Source: Sinorhizobium sp. BG8
GTDB lineage: Bacteria; Pseudomonadota; Alphaproteobacteria; Rhizobiales; Rhizobiaceae
NCBI RefSeq assembly: GCF_016864555.1
Contig: NZ_CP044011.1
Span: 2,685,501 to 2,749,500, forward strand
Length of the DNA stretch: 64,000 bases
Direction of reading: 5' to 3'
Shown here: positions 8,339 to 15,566 of the stretch, in pieces
How positions within the stretch are numbered: position 1 is the stretch's first letter
Layout of the letters: every line of letters starts with the position of its first letter
Program-made: the position numbers and the translations under genes
The notes under the pieces: model-generated
Database searches by the model: none
What the model saw: only the letters and a program-made list of their open reading frames with translations
Told to the model about the DNA's origin: nothing

Positions 8339-8689
8339 ATGACCACCAAGATCACTATCACACCCCTGAAGCCTGACAGGCGGGGGCAGCCCTATGCTGT
8401 CTCCCTTCAGGGCCAGACCATCATTCCCAAGTCTCATGTCCCCTCCCATGATGCCTGCCGGTATCTGACCGAACGGGGATTTAGCGGCGCTGTCGAAGTC
8501 TGGTCAGATGGCGAAGCAAAACCCCGCCTGCTGATCGCAGACCTTCAGAAGGCTGCCAAGTTCACCGTGAGCGAGGACCAGAACCGTGGCCCCCGTGTCG
8601 TCCGATATCAACCGATGAGCATCGAAGCTCGCCAACGCCTGAGGGCATCACAGCGGCCTGCTGTCGAAGAGACAAGAGCCGCAGGATGA
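8339..8689 (+). CDS. Unknown element-encoded protein (116 aa)
   Basis: A hydrophilic 116-residue protein, MTTKITITPLKPD to VEETRAAG. The middle reads like a small alpha/beta domain (RYLTERGFSGAVEVWSDGEAKPRLLIADLQKAAKFTV). I recognise no family. ATG 8339 has AAGGA 6-7 nt upstream. A short hairpin (CTGGAG / CTCCAG) lies just before the ribosome site. It overlaps the next gene by ATGA, so the two are probably co-translated. Confidence 0.7.
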   Translation: MTTKITITPLKPDRRGQPYAVSLQGQTIIPKSHVPSHDACRYLTERGFSGAVEVWSDGEAKPRLLIADLQKAAKFTVSEDQNRGPRVVRYQPMSIEARQRLRASQRPAVEETRAAG

Positions 8690-9294
8690 TCTACATCACC
8701 GAGATATTGGACCGGAAGACCGGGGAACTGGTCTCGGTCGATCAGGGTGACTGGATCACCATCACAGAACTGGGGCAACTCTTCAGCCTCGGTCGTCGCC
8801 AGACCACCACTGTCCTACGCCAACTCGATTTCCTTCAGGTCGAAGGTGGTGGCCGCAACAGTCGCCACCGTATCGCTGATTGGGTCGTAGCCAAGGGCTG
8901 GGGGAAGCGGCTTCATCGCAAGTTCGACAAGTTCCCCTTCGATGTGATCAGCCCTGATGCTGTCGAGTGGATCAAGGAACGCTGGGCTGGTGCTGTCGCT
9001 GCCATCGAGCGGGAGACCCACAGCGGACCAGTTGCCGAAGCCAAGGCCGCACTGGCTGATTTCAAGTTGATGCATGGTCGTCGGGAAATGACGGTCCAGA
9101 TGATGGTCTGCTGGCTGGCTGACTTCTTCCCCGATCTGACCCAGCAGCATATGGCCAGTGCGCTCGATGTCTCTCAGCAATTGGTCAGCCGGTTTCTGAA
9201 GATCAGGTCTGAGCAGTTGAAGGAAGCCAAGAACCTGAAGGTCAGCCGCTTCGATCCGGTTCCGGAAACTGCTTGTTGTACTCGTGTCGCCTAG
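8686..9294 (+). CDS. Unknown protein with helix-turn-helix-like segments (202 aa)
   Basis: A 202-residue protein whose start overlaps the upstream stop (ATGA). Residues 24-60 (WITITELGQLFSLGRRQTTTVLRQL) read like a winged-helix element. A second helix-turn-helix-like stretch lies near 160-185 (MASALDVSQQLVSRFLKIR). The middle carries many acidic and aromatic residues. Two DNA-binding-like regions suggest a regulator or replication-type protein of the element, but I cannot name a family. Confidence 0.65.
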   Translation: MIYITEILDRKTGELVSVDQGDWITITELGQLFSLGRRQTTTVLRQLDFLQVEGGGRNSRHRIADWVVAKGWGKRLHRKFDKFPFDVISPDAVEWIKERWAGAVAAIERETHSGPVAEAKAALADFKLMHGRREMTVQMMVCWLADFFPDLTQQHMASALDVSQQLVSRFLKIRSEQLKEAKNLKVSRFDPVPETACCTRVA

Positions 9295-9420
9295 GCCTAT
9301 ACGGAAGAGTACAACACCCCAGAAAATTACCAGATGACTGTCGGGCATCGTCCGGCGTCTCGACCCTGAGGCCTGATCTCCCCATTGACCATCGTTCTTT
9401 TGTGTCGGGGGTGGCCATTC

Positions 9421-9675
9421 TTAAGCGCCCTCGGTGCGGCTGGTGTCGTCCATCATCCAGACCCTAGAACCGCGTAAATGGTTACCCCCTGACAAGAAGC
9501 CAAAAGCCTTCTTCCGGTCCCTTTCATCGATCCCGCCCAGATTATCCAGATCATCCAGCGGCGTCAGTGAAGGGGCCGGGAGGTGGCCGGACTTCTCTGC
9601 TCTCCATGCAGCCAAACCAACCCCAATTGACACCACAATCCGACGCAGGACTGGACACCGCATGCCGAAGATCAT
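9421..9675 (-). CDS. Possible 84-residue protein
   Basis: A minus-strand frame MIFGMRCPVLRRIVVSIGVGLAAW to DDTSRTEGA has plausible composition (LDDLDNLGGIDERDRKKAFGFL) and AAGGTGG just upstream of its ATG. It overlaps the start of the better-supported plus-strand gene at 9662 by 14 bp, which is unusual for divergent genes. Either this frame or the exact start of the other gene is wrong. Confidence 0.35.
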   Translation of the reverse strand: MIFGMRCPVLRRIVVSIGVGLAAWRAEKSGHLPAPSLTPLDDLDNLGGIDERDRKKAFGFLSGGNHLRGSRVWMMDDTSRTEGA

Positions 9676-10228
9676 GACCACCTTAAACGAGTTACGCCAT
9701 TCGGGGCGGATGTGCCCGACTGGCTGGGCAACCATCTTGGCGGGGCTGAACAAGACGAAGGGCGATGATGCCCCCCTTGATGTGCTGCACTGCCTCCCGA
9801 TCTGCGGCCACCATGACACCCTTTGGCATCTGCCGAACTGGCCACAGCATGACATGGAGTGTCGGTCGCTCGCACTCTCTTGTGCGAGCCGTGTGGTCCA
9901 CATGGCGAATGACGAACGCGCTCACGCACTTCTCGCACTTGTCGAGAAACACGTAGCGGGGACGGTATCCTTCGCTACAGTTTGGGAGGGCATCCCTTCC
10001 CATTTCAGGCAAGTGCTGCATGAGCGTGGTCGTGACTGGGAAACTTGCAGCCAATCGGACGCGGCCATCTGTGCGGCCACCGTGACGGCCATGCGAGAAG
10101 GGTGTGCCACCCCGTATTTCGCAGCCATCGCAGCCGAGACAGCGGAGGGCAAGGCAGGTGGACAGGCTCAGCGTGCCGCCGAGGCTCGACACACAGCGAT
10201 GCTCCATGAGTTTCTGTCGCAGGAGTAA
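9662..10228 (+). CDS. Phage-type protein resembling Imm5-like immunity family
   Basis: A 188-residue protein. The segment CPTGWATILAGLNKTKGDDAPLDVLHCLPICGHHDTLWHL resembles, from memory, a recurrent pattern in phage proteins annotated as putative immunity (Imm5-like): Cys-x-x-Gly-Trp, then LAGL.KTK.DDEPL, then ALW. The C-terminal half is Ala-rich. In that family the proteins are small cytoplasmic helical-repeat proteins of unproven function. ATG 9662 is chosen over the long upstream extension, which has no protein-like composition; ATG 9674 is an alternative. Family naming needs a profile search. Confidence 0.6.
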   Translation: MPKIMTTLNELRHSGRMCPTGWATILAGLNKTKGDDAPLDVLHCLPICGHHDTLWHLPNWPQHDMECRSLALSCASRVVHMANDERAHALLALVEKHVAGTVSFATVWEGIPSHFRQVLHERGRDWETCSQSDAAICAATVTAMREGCATPYFAAIAAETAEGKAGGQAQRAAEARHTAMLHEFLSQE

Positions 10229-10380
10229 CATTCATCTCCCTGCGGGCCCAGGAATATCCGGTGAAAAATTCTGAGAGGGCAAATCATATAAGGGGAAAAC
10301 GCACTTCCCCCGTGGCCCCCTCGATTTCATTGGCAGAGCAGTGTCCGTTTCCTGAGTGGGCCATTAGCAGGACACTTCCA

Positions 10381-10842
10381 ATGACCAACCTCACCACCTT
10401 CAAATATCTCTCCAAGCTCGTCCGTGTGATCGAGATCGACGGCCAGCCGTGGTTCGCCGCTCGTGATCTCTGTGCCACCCTCGACATGTTCCAGCGCACA
10501 CGGCGTGGCTACACCGAGGTAAACACATCCCGCTTCCGCGATGTCGTGGGAGATCAGGATGTTACCCACATCGCTGGTGTGGGTAATGGCGGAACAGGTC
10601 TGCTGTTCGTCTCCGAAGCGGGTCTCTACCGTCTGGTCATGCGCCCCGACAAACCGGAAGCCCGTGCGTTCCAAGACTGGGTCACCCGCGAAGTCCTCCC
10701 GGCGATCCGCAAGGATGGCATGTACGTGGCCGGTGAGGAGAAGCTGAAGACTGGCGATATGGACGAGGACGAGCTGACGCTGCTGGTTATGCAACGCCTG
10801 CGGTTTACTGACCTGCTAAGGTTCTTTCCTGCTTCAACCTAG
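10381..10842 (+). CDS. BRO-N domain antirepressor-like protein, truncated
   Basis: A 153-residue protein whose first 120 residues are a BRO N-terminal DNA-binding domain: VIEIDGQPWFAARDLCATLDM, LLFVSEAGLYRLVMRPDKPEARAFQDWVTREVLPAIRKDGMYV. BRO proteins are phage and virus regulators or antirepressors. Members usually go on with a coiled coil and second domain; here the reading leaves the family after LLVMQRL and ends in RFTDLLRFFPAST, running 38 nt into the opposite-strand gene. This suggests a recombination junction near 10800. Start ATG 10381; upstream extension is not protein-like. Confidence 0.75.
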   Translation: MTNLTTFKYLSKLVRVIEIDGQPWFAARDLCATLDMFQRTRRGYTEVNTSRFRDVVGDQDVTHIAGVGNGGTGLLFVSEAGLYRLVMRPDKPEARAFQDWVTREVLPAIRKDGMYVAGEEKLKTGDMDEDELTLLVMQRLRFTDLLRFFPAST

Positions 10843-11131
10843 CCAGCCGTTCATTCTCTTGTCGCAGTAGCGTATTGTACGTTTCCGTGCGCTTCTTATC
10901 GAGGTTTCGTTCTATAAGCCATGTGGTGAGACCGACCACGAAGACGACGATGTAAACAGCCCGTGTCTTCGCGATCCCGTCTCCAACGCCGAGCAGCTCT
11001 GTCAGCAGGAAGCAGATGAACCAAGTTATAGCAATGCTGGTTAGGGTAGGGATGATTGGCTGCCAGCTACCATGCTTCAGCCGCGTCTCACGTTCCACCA
11101 TGTCGAAGTCAACTTGATCCCCAGTTCCCAT
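10805..11131 (-). CDS. Small membrane protein with two transmembrane segments
   Basis: A 108-residue protein of unknown function. The N-terminal 30 residues are charged. Transmembrane segments lie at about 33-53 (ITWFICFLLTELLGVGDG) and 62-80 (VYIVVFVVGLTTWLI), followed by a basic coiled-coil-like tail. ATG 11131 is preceded by GAGGGGG at 5 nt, which decides the start over ATG 11155. It is convergent with and overlaps the BRO-N gene by 38 bp. Confidence 0.68.
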   Translation of the reverse strand: MGTGDQVDFDMVERETRLKHGSWQPIIPTLTSIAITWFICFLLTELLGVGDGIAKTRAVYIVVFVVGLTTWLIERNLDKKRTETYNTLLRQENERLARLKQERTLAGQ

Positions 11132-11230
11132 TGTGCCCCCTCTGGTGACGTACACTTGACGACTTTATCGCACGTCAACGGCACTCACTAGTAGCGGAAG
11201 CCAGCGTCCACACCCTTTGTAGAAGCCGCA

Positions 11231-11348
11231 TGTCCGATAGGGTATACCTAAGCGGACTGCCGGGAAGTGCATATGTTTTTGTCCGTTAGGGTTGACTATC
11301 GACTTTCGGACAATTATTCATTCGGACACAATCCATACGGACAGTCCG
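11231..11348. promoter_or_regulatory. Repeat-rich resolvase operator / res-like region
   Basis: TGTCCG/CGGACA motifs recur in both orientations upstream of the resolvase. The first dyad is 11231-11258: TGTCCG arm, central AGGGTATACCT, CGGACT arm. The second is 11280-11312, with exact TGTCCG and CGGACA arms 33 bp end to end. CGGACA then repeats at 11307, 11323 and 11338, steps of 16 and 15 bp. The last forms the palindrome CGGACAGTCCG. Serine resolvases commonly bind such subsites at res and repress their own promoter; that role is inferred. Confidence 0.65.
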
Positions 11349-11356
11349 GAGAGAAC

Positions 11357-11992
11357 ATGTCAACCTTCCTCTATGCCCGCGTATCGACCGCAGAGCAGAC
11401 CCTTGAGCATCAGCGTACCCAAGCGGAGCAGTCCGGCTTCAGGTTCGATTACATCATTGCAGACCATGGCGTTTCTGGTGTCTCCGTCTTGATGAAGGAC
11501 AGGCCAGAAGGGAAGCGGCTCTTCGACATGCTGCGTTCAGGCGATACACTGGTGGTTCGCTGGGTAGACCGGCTGGGGAGAAACTATGCTGATGTCACGG
11601 ATACTATCAGAGAGTTCATTCGGCGCGGCGTGGTGATCAAGACCATCATCAACGGCATGACCTTCGATGGCACAACTACAGACCCCATACAGATGGCTGT
11701 CAGGGACGCATTGATTGCCTTCATGGCCGCCACCGCACAGGCCCAAGCTGAGGCCACCAAGGAGGCCCAGAAGGCCGCCATAGCAACGATCAAGGCCCGT
11801 GACGATGGCACCTACAAGGGCAGGAAGCCTAGTTTCAACCGGAACCAAATGGCGTTGGTCATGGATATGGACGGCAAGGGAAACAACGTTTCCGAGATCG
11901 CCAAGGCTACGGGGCTTTCGCGGCAGACAGTCTATCGTATCAAGGATGATGCGGCAGGGGCAGAGAAGGCGCTGGCAACGTGGGGACTGTGA
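11357..11992 (+). CDS. Serine recombinase (resolvase/invertase family)
   Basis: A 211-residue small serine recombinase. The N-terminal catalytic domain has the nucleophile in YARVSTAEQT (Ser near residue 10), the DxxSG-like DHGVSGVSV, and the arginine-rich VVRWVDRLGRN. The C-terminus carries a Hin-type helix-turn-helix (SEIAKATGLSRQTVYRIKDD). It would recombine short paired sites or resolve multimers. ATG 11357 has GGAGAG upstream; the longer frame runs through the operator repeats. The length is normal and all key residues appear present. Confidence 0.92.
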   Translation: MSTFLYARVSTAEQTLEHQRTQAEQSGFRFDYIIADHGVSGVSVLMKDRPEGKRLFDMLRSGDTLVVRWVDRLGRNYADVTDTIREFIRRGVVIKTIINGMTFDGTTTDPIQMAVRDALIAFMAATAQAQAEATKEAQKAAIATIKARDDGTYKGRKPSFNRNQMALVMDMDGKGNNVSEIAKATGLSRQTVYRIKDDAAGAEKALATWGL

Positions 11993-12044
11993 AGGTTTGT
12001 AAGCCTGTCTTTCACACCCTGATTATGCGTTTTGCCGGAAAAGG

Positions 12045-12078
12045 AAAAAGGCCACGGTCTGGATCACCGTGACCCTTT
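12045..12078. terminator. Terminator after the resolvase
   Basis: Stem AAAGGCCACGGT against ACCGTGACCCTTT with loop CTGGATC. It lies 52 bp after the resolvase stop and has A-rich and T-rich flanks on either side, so it may work in both directions. It separates the resolvase from the convergent TOPRIM gene. I see no gene between 12079 and 12280. Confidence 0.7.
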
Positions 12079-12280
12079 ATCTAACCCTCTAGCGAAGGGG
12101 GATGGGGAGCCTAGCGGTTCCTCATCTCCTACATCTTACATGGAGTGTTGGCCACAGCAAGCAGGCAGCCTCCAACCCCACCACAGTCAATTACCGTCCA
12201 AGAAGGCGAGAGCAACAGACAGCCGTGGTTCGTTGTGCCTGACGCGTACCGCAGGACGACATTCCGGCCTATAACAGAAG

Positions 12281-12994
12281 TCAGCCTTGAAATATCTCTT
12301 CCACTCTGTCGATCAGGGGCACAACCGTTGGGGCTCTCTCCCCAGCGCTACCCTTAAATTCTGAGAAATCCAGCGCATCGACAGTACGTTGTATGTCGCC
12401 CCCCGTCTTTCCATACTCCTTGCCGACAATGCCATAAATTCTGTGGAGCTCAGTCGCTGGGGTTTCAATAATCTCACTATCGCCAGCGATGTTAACGCCC
12501 ACGTCTTGCAGGATTTTTTCTACAGTTAGCGCCTCATCTATAGCGATAAAATGCTTATTCTCAGCAATAAACCAAGCCTCAACCTCCATCCTCGCGATTA
12601 CGATCAGAGGTTTCAAAGCTTTGTTTTCGAAGTGTTTCACTGAGCCTTCTCTCAGCCTATCGTAGTCGTCATAGGTGAAGTTGGGCCGTAGGTCTCTGAC
12701 CCCAATCAGATGCGTATATCCGTTCTTTATCAGCCCATCTATGCGATCGTTGATCATGGATATGACCCTCTCCTCGCCGCCGCAGTTCATGACAAGGAAG
12801 TAGAAGTCGTGGGGTTCGTTTTCCGCCACGCCTTCATGTTGGAGCCTAATCTCAATAAAGTCCGTCTTGCGCCCGCCGTACGCCGAGCTCTTTGTAACGT
12901 GGTAGGCCCTGTTGCCAGCAAAATGCTCAATCAATTTGCAGATAAACGACTGCTCGGTTTTGCCTTCTGTGAATATCGCAATTTTTTCGGTCAA
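12281..12994 (-). CDS. TOPRIM-like (DUF4276-type) protein, second gene of ATPase/TOPRIM module
   Basis: A 237-residue protein. Its opening IAIFTEGKTEQSF places a conserved Glu at residue 10. GVRDLRPN puts an Asp at 101, and IARMEVEAWFIAE puts acidic residues at 137-144. The tail has YGKTGGDIQRTVDALDF. This order matches DUF4276/RloB-like TOPRIM-fold proteins, some of which are nucleases paired with ATPases in defence systems (AbiL and PARIS are analogous pairs). The usual DxD at the second motif appears as MNCGG, so metal binding may differ. It overlaps the ATPase gene by ATGA and follows it in the same operon. AT-rich, clearly foreign. Confidence 0.75.
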   Translation of the reverse strand: MTEKIAIFTEGKTEQSFICKLIEHFAGNRAYHVTKSSAYGGRKTDFIEIRLQHEGVAENEPHDFYFLVMNCGGEERVISMINDRIDGLIKNGYTHLIGVRDLRPNFTYDDYDRLREGSVKHFENKALKPLIVIARMEVEAWFIAENKHFIAIDEALTVEKILQDVGVNIAGDSEIIETPATELHRIYGIVGKEYGKTGGDIQRTVDALDFSEFKGSAGERAPTVVPLIDRVEEIFQG

Positions 12995-14118
12995 TGGCGT
13001 GTCACGTATGATTGGGAGAAAAAGTCAAAGTTGCTCAGCCCGGTAAACTTGAAATCTTTAAATTTTTCCGGAGAGTTAAACTTATTGAACGGCCTGACGG
13101 TTGTTTTATCTCTAACCAATACAGTCCAATAGTCCAAATTCATGGCGTTCATGATGAAACGATCATTTGACGTCATAATTATTTGTGCTTGGCTCTCAGT
13201 TATTTCTTCAACTAAAACCTCAATAAGCGCCGACGAGCGCTCAAAATCAAGCCCTTGCCCAATATCGTCTAGAAGAATGCATTCTGGACTTTGCGACAGC
13301 AGTCCATAAGTTAAATGAATAATAATGGCGAGCGCAGAGAACATGCCGTCGGACATGAACTGCTGTTCAACATATGTGTTTATTCCATCTTCTTTTACCC
13401 TAAGTGTTTCAACTTTGGCGTCCCCCCAACCCTGAATACGCAATTGGGTAGCATGCCCTACATCGACTGAATTAATCTTATAGCCGACGCGGTTCATAGA
13501 CTTCAAAATCGAGGTTTGAAAACGACCCGAAAACCGTTTCATCCCCTCCCTAAAAATCTGAATAGTTTGGGTCTCATCCTTAAAATTGATTTCCGTTTCA
13601 ATTCCAGACACAGGAAGAAGCAGATTGTTCTTGCCAAGCGTATGACCACCAAAGTGGAAGTGGTAGGTCTGGTCGGCCCACTTAACGAGTGGACCCAGAA
13701 ATGCATGCTGTATTGTGTCGTATCGGGAGTACGCTGCCACTTGCGACTGTGGTGTCTGGAACTTCAGGTCCCGGTTCAGTTCCTCAGCCCAAATTTTACC
13801 CTCGCCGCCTTCACCGCGTTGCAGAAGGGTCTGATCGTTTCTAGTCAAGATTTCCTTCGTGACCAATTGGTCCTTGGTGTAGAGCTCGTAGCGCCACTCC
13901 TGATTGTCGTGTTCAAATTCGGCAATAAAGTCTCCCCCTGACAGGACAGGACCGCCATTCAGCATTTTGCTCAATGAAGATATCGTATTGAGGGTTCGCG
14001 ACTTGCCCGTGGAATTGATGCCGACAATCAGATTGAGTTGTTGAAGATCGAGGGGCTCTAAAATCCACTCTTTCGGGGTGTCAACAAATTCGGTGTATGA
14101 ATACTTCTTAAGGCGCAT
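12991..14118 (-). CDS. AAA/ABC-type ATPase, first gene of ATPase/TOPRIM module
   Basis: A 375-residue cytoplasmic ATPase of the SMC/ABC-like AAA_15/AAA_21 type. Walker A is GINSTGKS (33-40), a signature-like segment FMSDGMFSA falls near 254-262, Walker B is ILLDDIGQGLD (281-291), and the switch region is MTSNDR (316-320), with Asn where His is common. The insert between 60 and 250 would be the partner- or DNA-sensing part. I chose ATG 14118 (MRLKKYSYTEF) since GAGG lies 6 nt upstream. It is the first gene of the pair, 160 bp inside the element's right end. Related ATPases act as infection sensors that release a toxic partner; here this is inferred. Confidence 0.82.
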   Translation of the reverse strand: MRLKKYSYTEFVDTPKEWILEPLDLQQLNLIVGINSTGKSRTLNTISSLSKMLNGGPVLSGGDFIAEFEHDNQEWRYELYTKDQLVTKEILTRNDQTLLQRGEGGEGKIWAEELNRDLKFQTPQSQVAAYSRYDTIQHAFLGPLVKWADQTYHFHFGGHTLGKNNLLLPVSGIETEINFKDETQTIQIFREGMKRFSGRFQTSILKSMNRVGYKINSVDVGHATQLRIQGWGDAKVETLRVKEDGINTYVEQQFMSDGMFSALAIIIHLTYGLLSQSPECILLDDIGQGLDFERSSALIEVLVEEITESQAQIIMTSNDRFIMNAMNLDYWTVLVRDKTTVRPFNKFNSPEKFKDFKFTGLSNFDFFSQSYVTRH

Positions 14119-14277
14119 TGCAACCTCTTGTGGCGCTTCTTGCTGCACTTAAACCATATATCTCGCGCTCGGAAAAGAGACAGGAAACCTATTTCAGTTG
14201 TATCAAGCTCGCCGCTAAAAGTCATCCAATTCACTTGCGTACTATCTGTCCTACGGGAGTAGGCCCTGCATTGCCCA

Positions 14278-14299
14278 CCGCTACAAAAAGCGCTACAAA
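14278..14299 (+). repeat. Paired GCTACAAA repeats, right end
   Basis: CCGCTACAAA (14278-14287) and GCGCTACAAA (14290-14299) repeat the left-end pair at 4732-4753, with the same 12-bp step and orientation. They lie 58 bp from attR and are candidate integrase arm sites. Confidence 0.6.
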
Positions 14300-14356
14300 G
14301 CGTCAAATCGCAGCGACGATTTAGTCAATGAAATCAATGTGTAGCGACGGTATCCC

Positions 14357-14378
14357 TCGACCCCCGTCGTCCGCACCA
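14357..14378 (+). repeat. attR core (direct repeat of tRNA-Leu 3' end)
   Basis: This is an exact 22-bp copy of 4646-4667. It marks the right end of the intact element and the left end of the degraded one beyond it. The rest of the tRNA is absent, so this is not a second tRNA gene. Confidence 0.92.
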
Positions 14379-14504
14379 TTTCAAATCAATCTCCTCGATC
14401 TTCCAGATAGCTCCGATATTCAGTGGCTTACCGTCGCCCTACCGTTACTAAGGGCACCTAAGGCGTTAGCCGTGATGAGCGTTTTCGCAAACCGTCGTCA
14501 ATCT

Positions 14505-14735
14505 CCCTGTCGTCACCATCAAGAACAACGCGGTCGTCGCTAATAGCCGGGACGTCGCGGCCTACTTCGAGAAGGAACAAGGGAACATCCTGCGGGACAT
14601 CGACAACCGGATCGAACAGGGTGTGCTCAATGTTGAGCTGGCCCCCTACATCAACGCTCAGAATTATCAGTCATATCGTGCACTCGATATGGCCCGTCAT
14701 GGCTTTTCTACAGCGCAGCTTTCGCCTTCTCCTTA
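14505..14735 (+). pseudogene. Rha-family fragment in the remnant element
   Basis: The frame reads PVVTIKNNAVVANSRDVAAYFEKEQGNILRDI then LDMARHGFS, matching the fragment at 6746-7045 before it breaks off at a TAG. Just downstream, about 14743-14806, a BRO-N tail is recognisable (VLPAIRKDILYV), like that at 10381-10842. Both are debris without start codons. Confidence 0.75.
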
Positions 14736-14926
14736 GTTCCAACACTGGCCACCTGCGATGTCCTCCCTGCTATCCGGAAGGATATCCTGTACGTGGCTTT
14801 AGGGTGTTGCATAGACGGATATGATACAACTTCATCTCGACGGTCTTGAATGCGCGTTACGTCTGCCAGAAACGATCAGTCCATTTGGAGAAGTGAAGCG
14901 GAAACTTGCGTCAGGGGGATGGAAGC

Positions 14927-15463
14927 ATGAGAGACCACACGGCGGAACGTGATGAGCTGGGTAAGGCAACGTGGCGCTTCAAGCTCGGTATCCTATTGAT
15001 CTGCCTGGTAGGGGCCGCGTGGCTGATAGTGCCAGCTCTAGCGTGGGCCGGAGCTTCTGCCGGGACTATCGCGACAGCAACCGGAATAATCTTCATCTGG
15101 AACAAGGTGGTCATACTGATAACCGTGGCAGTTATGGGAAAGCCGGGATTTCAGCAGCTCAAGAGCGCGGTCTTCGGCGTGTTCCGCCTTGGGCCCAAAA
15201 GCATCGTCGGGCCGCTACGTTACAATGTCGGCTTGGTGATGTTCACGGTCCCATTGATAGCCGCAATACTCGAACCATACATTGACGCTGCTTGGCCTGA
15301 ACTTCGTCCCCACCTTTGGGAACTCCAACTGCTAGGCGACCTGATTTTCCTATCAAGCTTCCTCGTCCTTGGTGGGAACTTCTGGGAGAAAATCCGTTCG
15401 CTGTTCATCCGAACCGCACGAGTGGTTGATACAAAGGAGGAATTTCCAACGACCGCGAGCTGA
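14927..15463 (+). CDS. Membrane protein, transporter-suffix-like (178 aa)
   Basis: A 178-residue protein with four hydrophobic segments, roughly residues 18-45, 48-68, 96-118 and 135-155. The pattern WRFKLGILLICLVGAAWLIVPAL, then IIFIWNKVVILITVAVMGKPGF, recalls short 'transporter suffix domain' proteins; that name is from memory and gives no substrate. ATG 14927 is preceded by a G-rich ribosome site (CAGGGGGA). It lies between the element remnant and the IS3 tail, so it may be leftover cargo. A 43-codon frame at 14821-14952 overlaps its start and is probably fortuitous. Confidence 0.68.
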   Translation: MRDHTAERDELGKATWRFKLGILLICLVGAAWLIVPALAWAGASAGTIATATGIIFIWNKVVILITVAVMGKPGFQQLKSAVFGVFRLGPKSIVGPLRYNVGLVMFTVPLIAAILEPYIDAAWPELRPHLWELQLLGDLIFLSSFLVLGGNFWEKIRSLFIRTARVVDTKEEFPTTAS

Positions 15464-15566
15464 GCAGTCTACATGCTTTAAGTCCTTCAGGTGACGCACT
15501 GAGCAAGTAACCTGAGCCCCAACTTCGTTCCAGTTTTCGGGAGAGTCGTGAGTTTTCGATCTGGCC

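Larger units (their letters stand above)
4646..14378. mobile_element. 9.7-kb integrative element in tRNA-Leu
   Basis: The element is bounded by exact 22-bp att repeats, with its integrase gene at the tRNA end. Base composition is visibly more AT-rich than the flanks, most of all at 12.3-14.2 kb. Contents in order: integrase, a 53-residue protein, Rha remnant, small membrane protein, second Rha protein, an overlapping pair of unknown genes, a phage-type gene, a BRO-N protein, another membrane protein, a serine resolvase, and an ATPase/TOPRIM pair beside attR. There are no capsid, tail, conjugation or obvious replication genes, so it looks like a phage-satellite or defence-island type element, possibly decayed. 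Confidence 0.88.
14357..14820. mobile_element. Remnant of a second, related element at the same att site
   Basis: Sequence to the right of attR repeats that to the right of attL. 14379-14450 is a diverged copy of 4668-4740 (about 85 percent by eye). 14463-14503 then matches integrase codons around 4853-4898, and the sequence jumps straight to a Rha fragment and a BRO tail. Nearly all of the integrase has been deleted. No third att copy is visible downstream, so the right boundary is lost. Confidence 0.8.

Noticed and set aside
14357-14378. Second tRNA-Leu gene at the right att repeat
   Set aside because: Only the 3' 22 bases are present; no acceptor 5' arm, D arm or anticodon arm precedes them.
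14821-14952. 43-codon frame (MIQLHLDGLECALRLPETISPFGE)
   Set aside because: Protein-like start but no ribosome site, and it overlaps the better supported membrane protein start at 14927.
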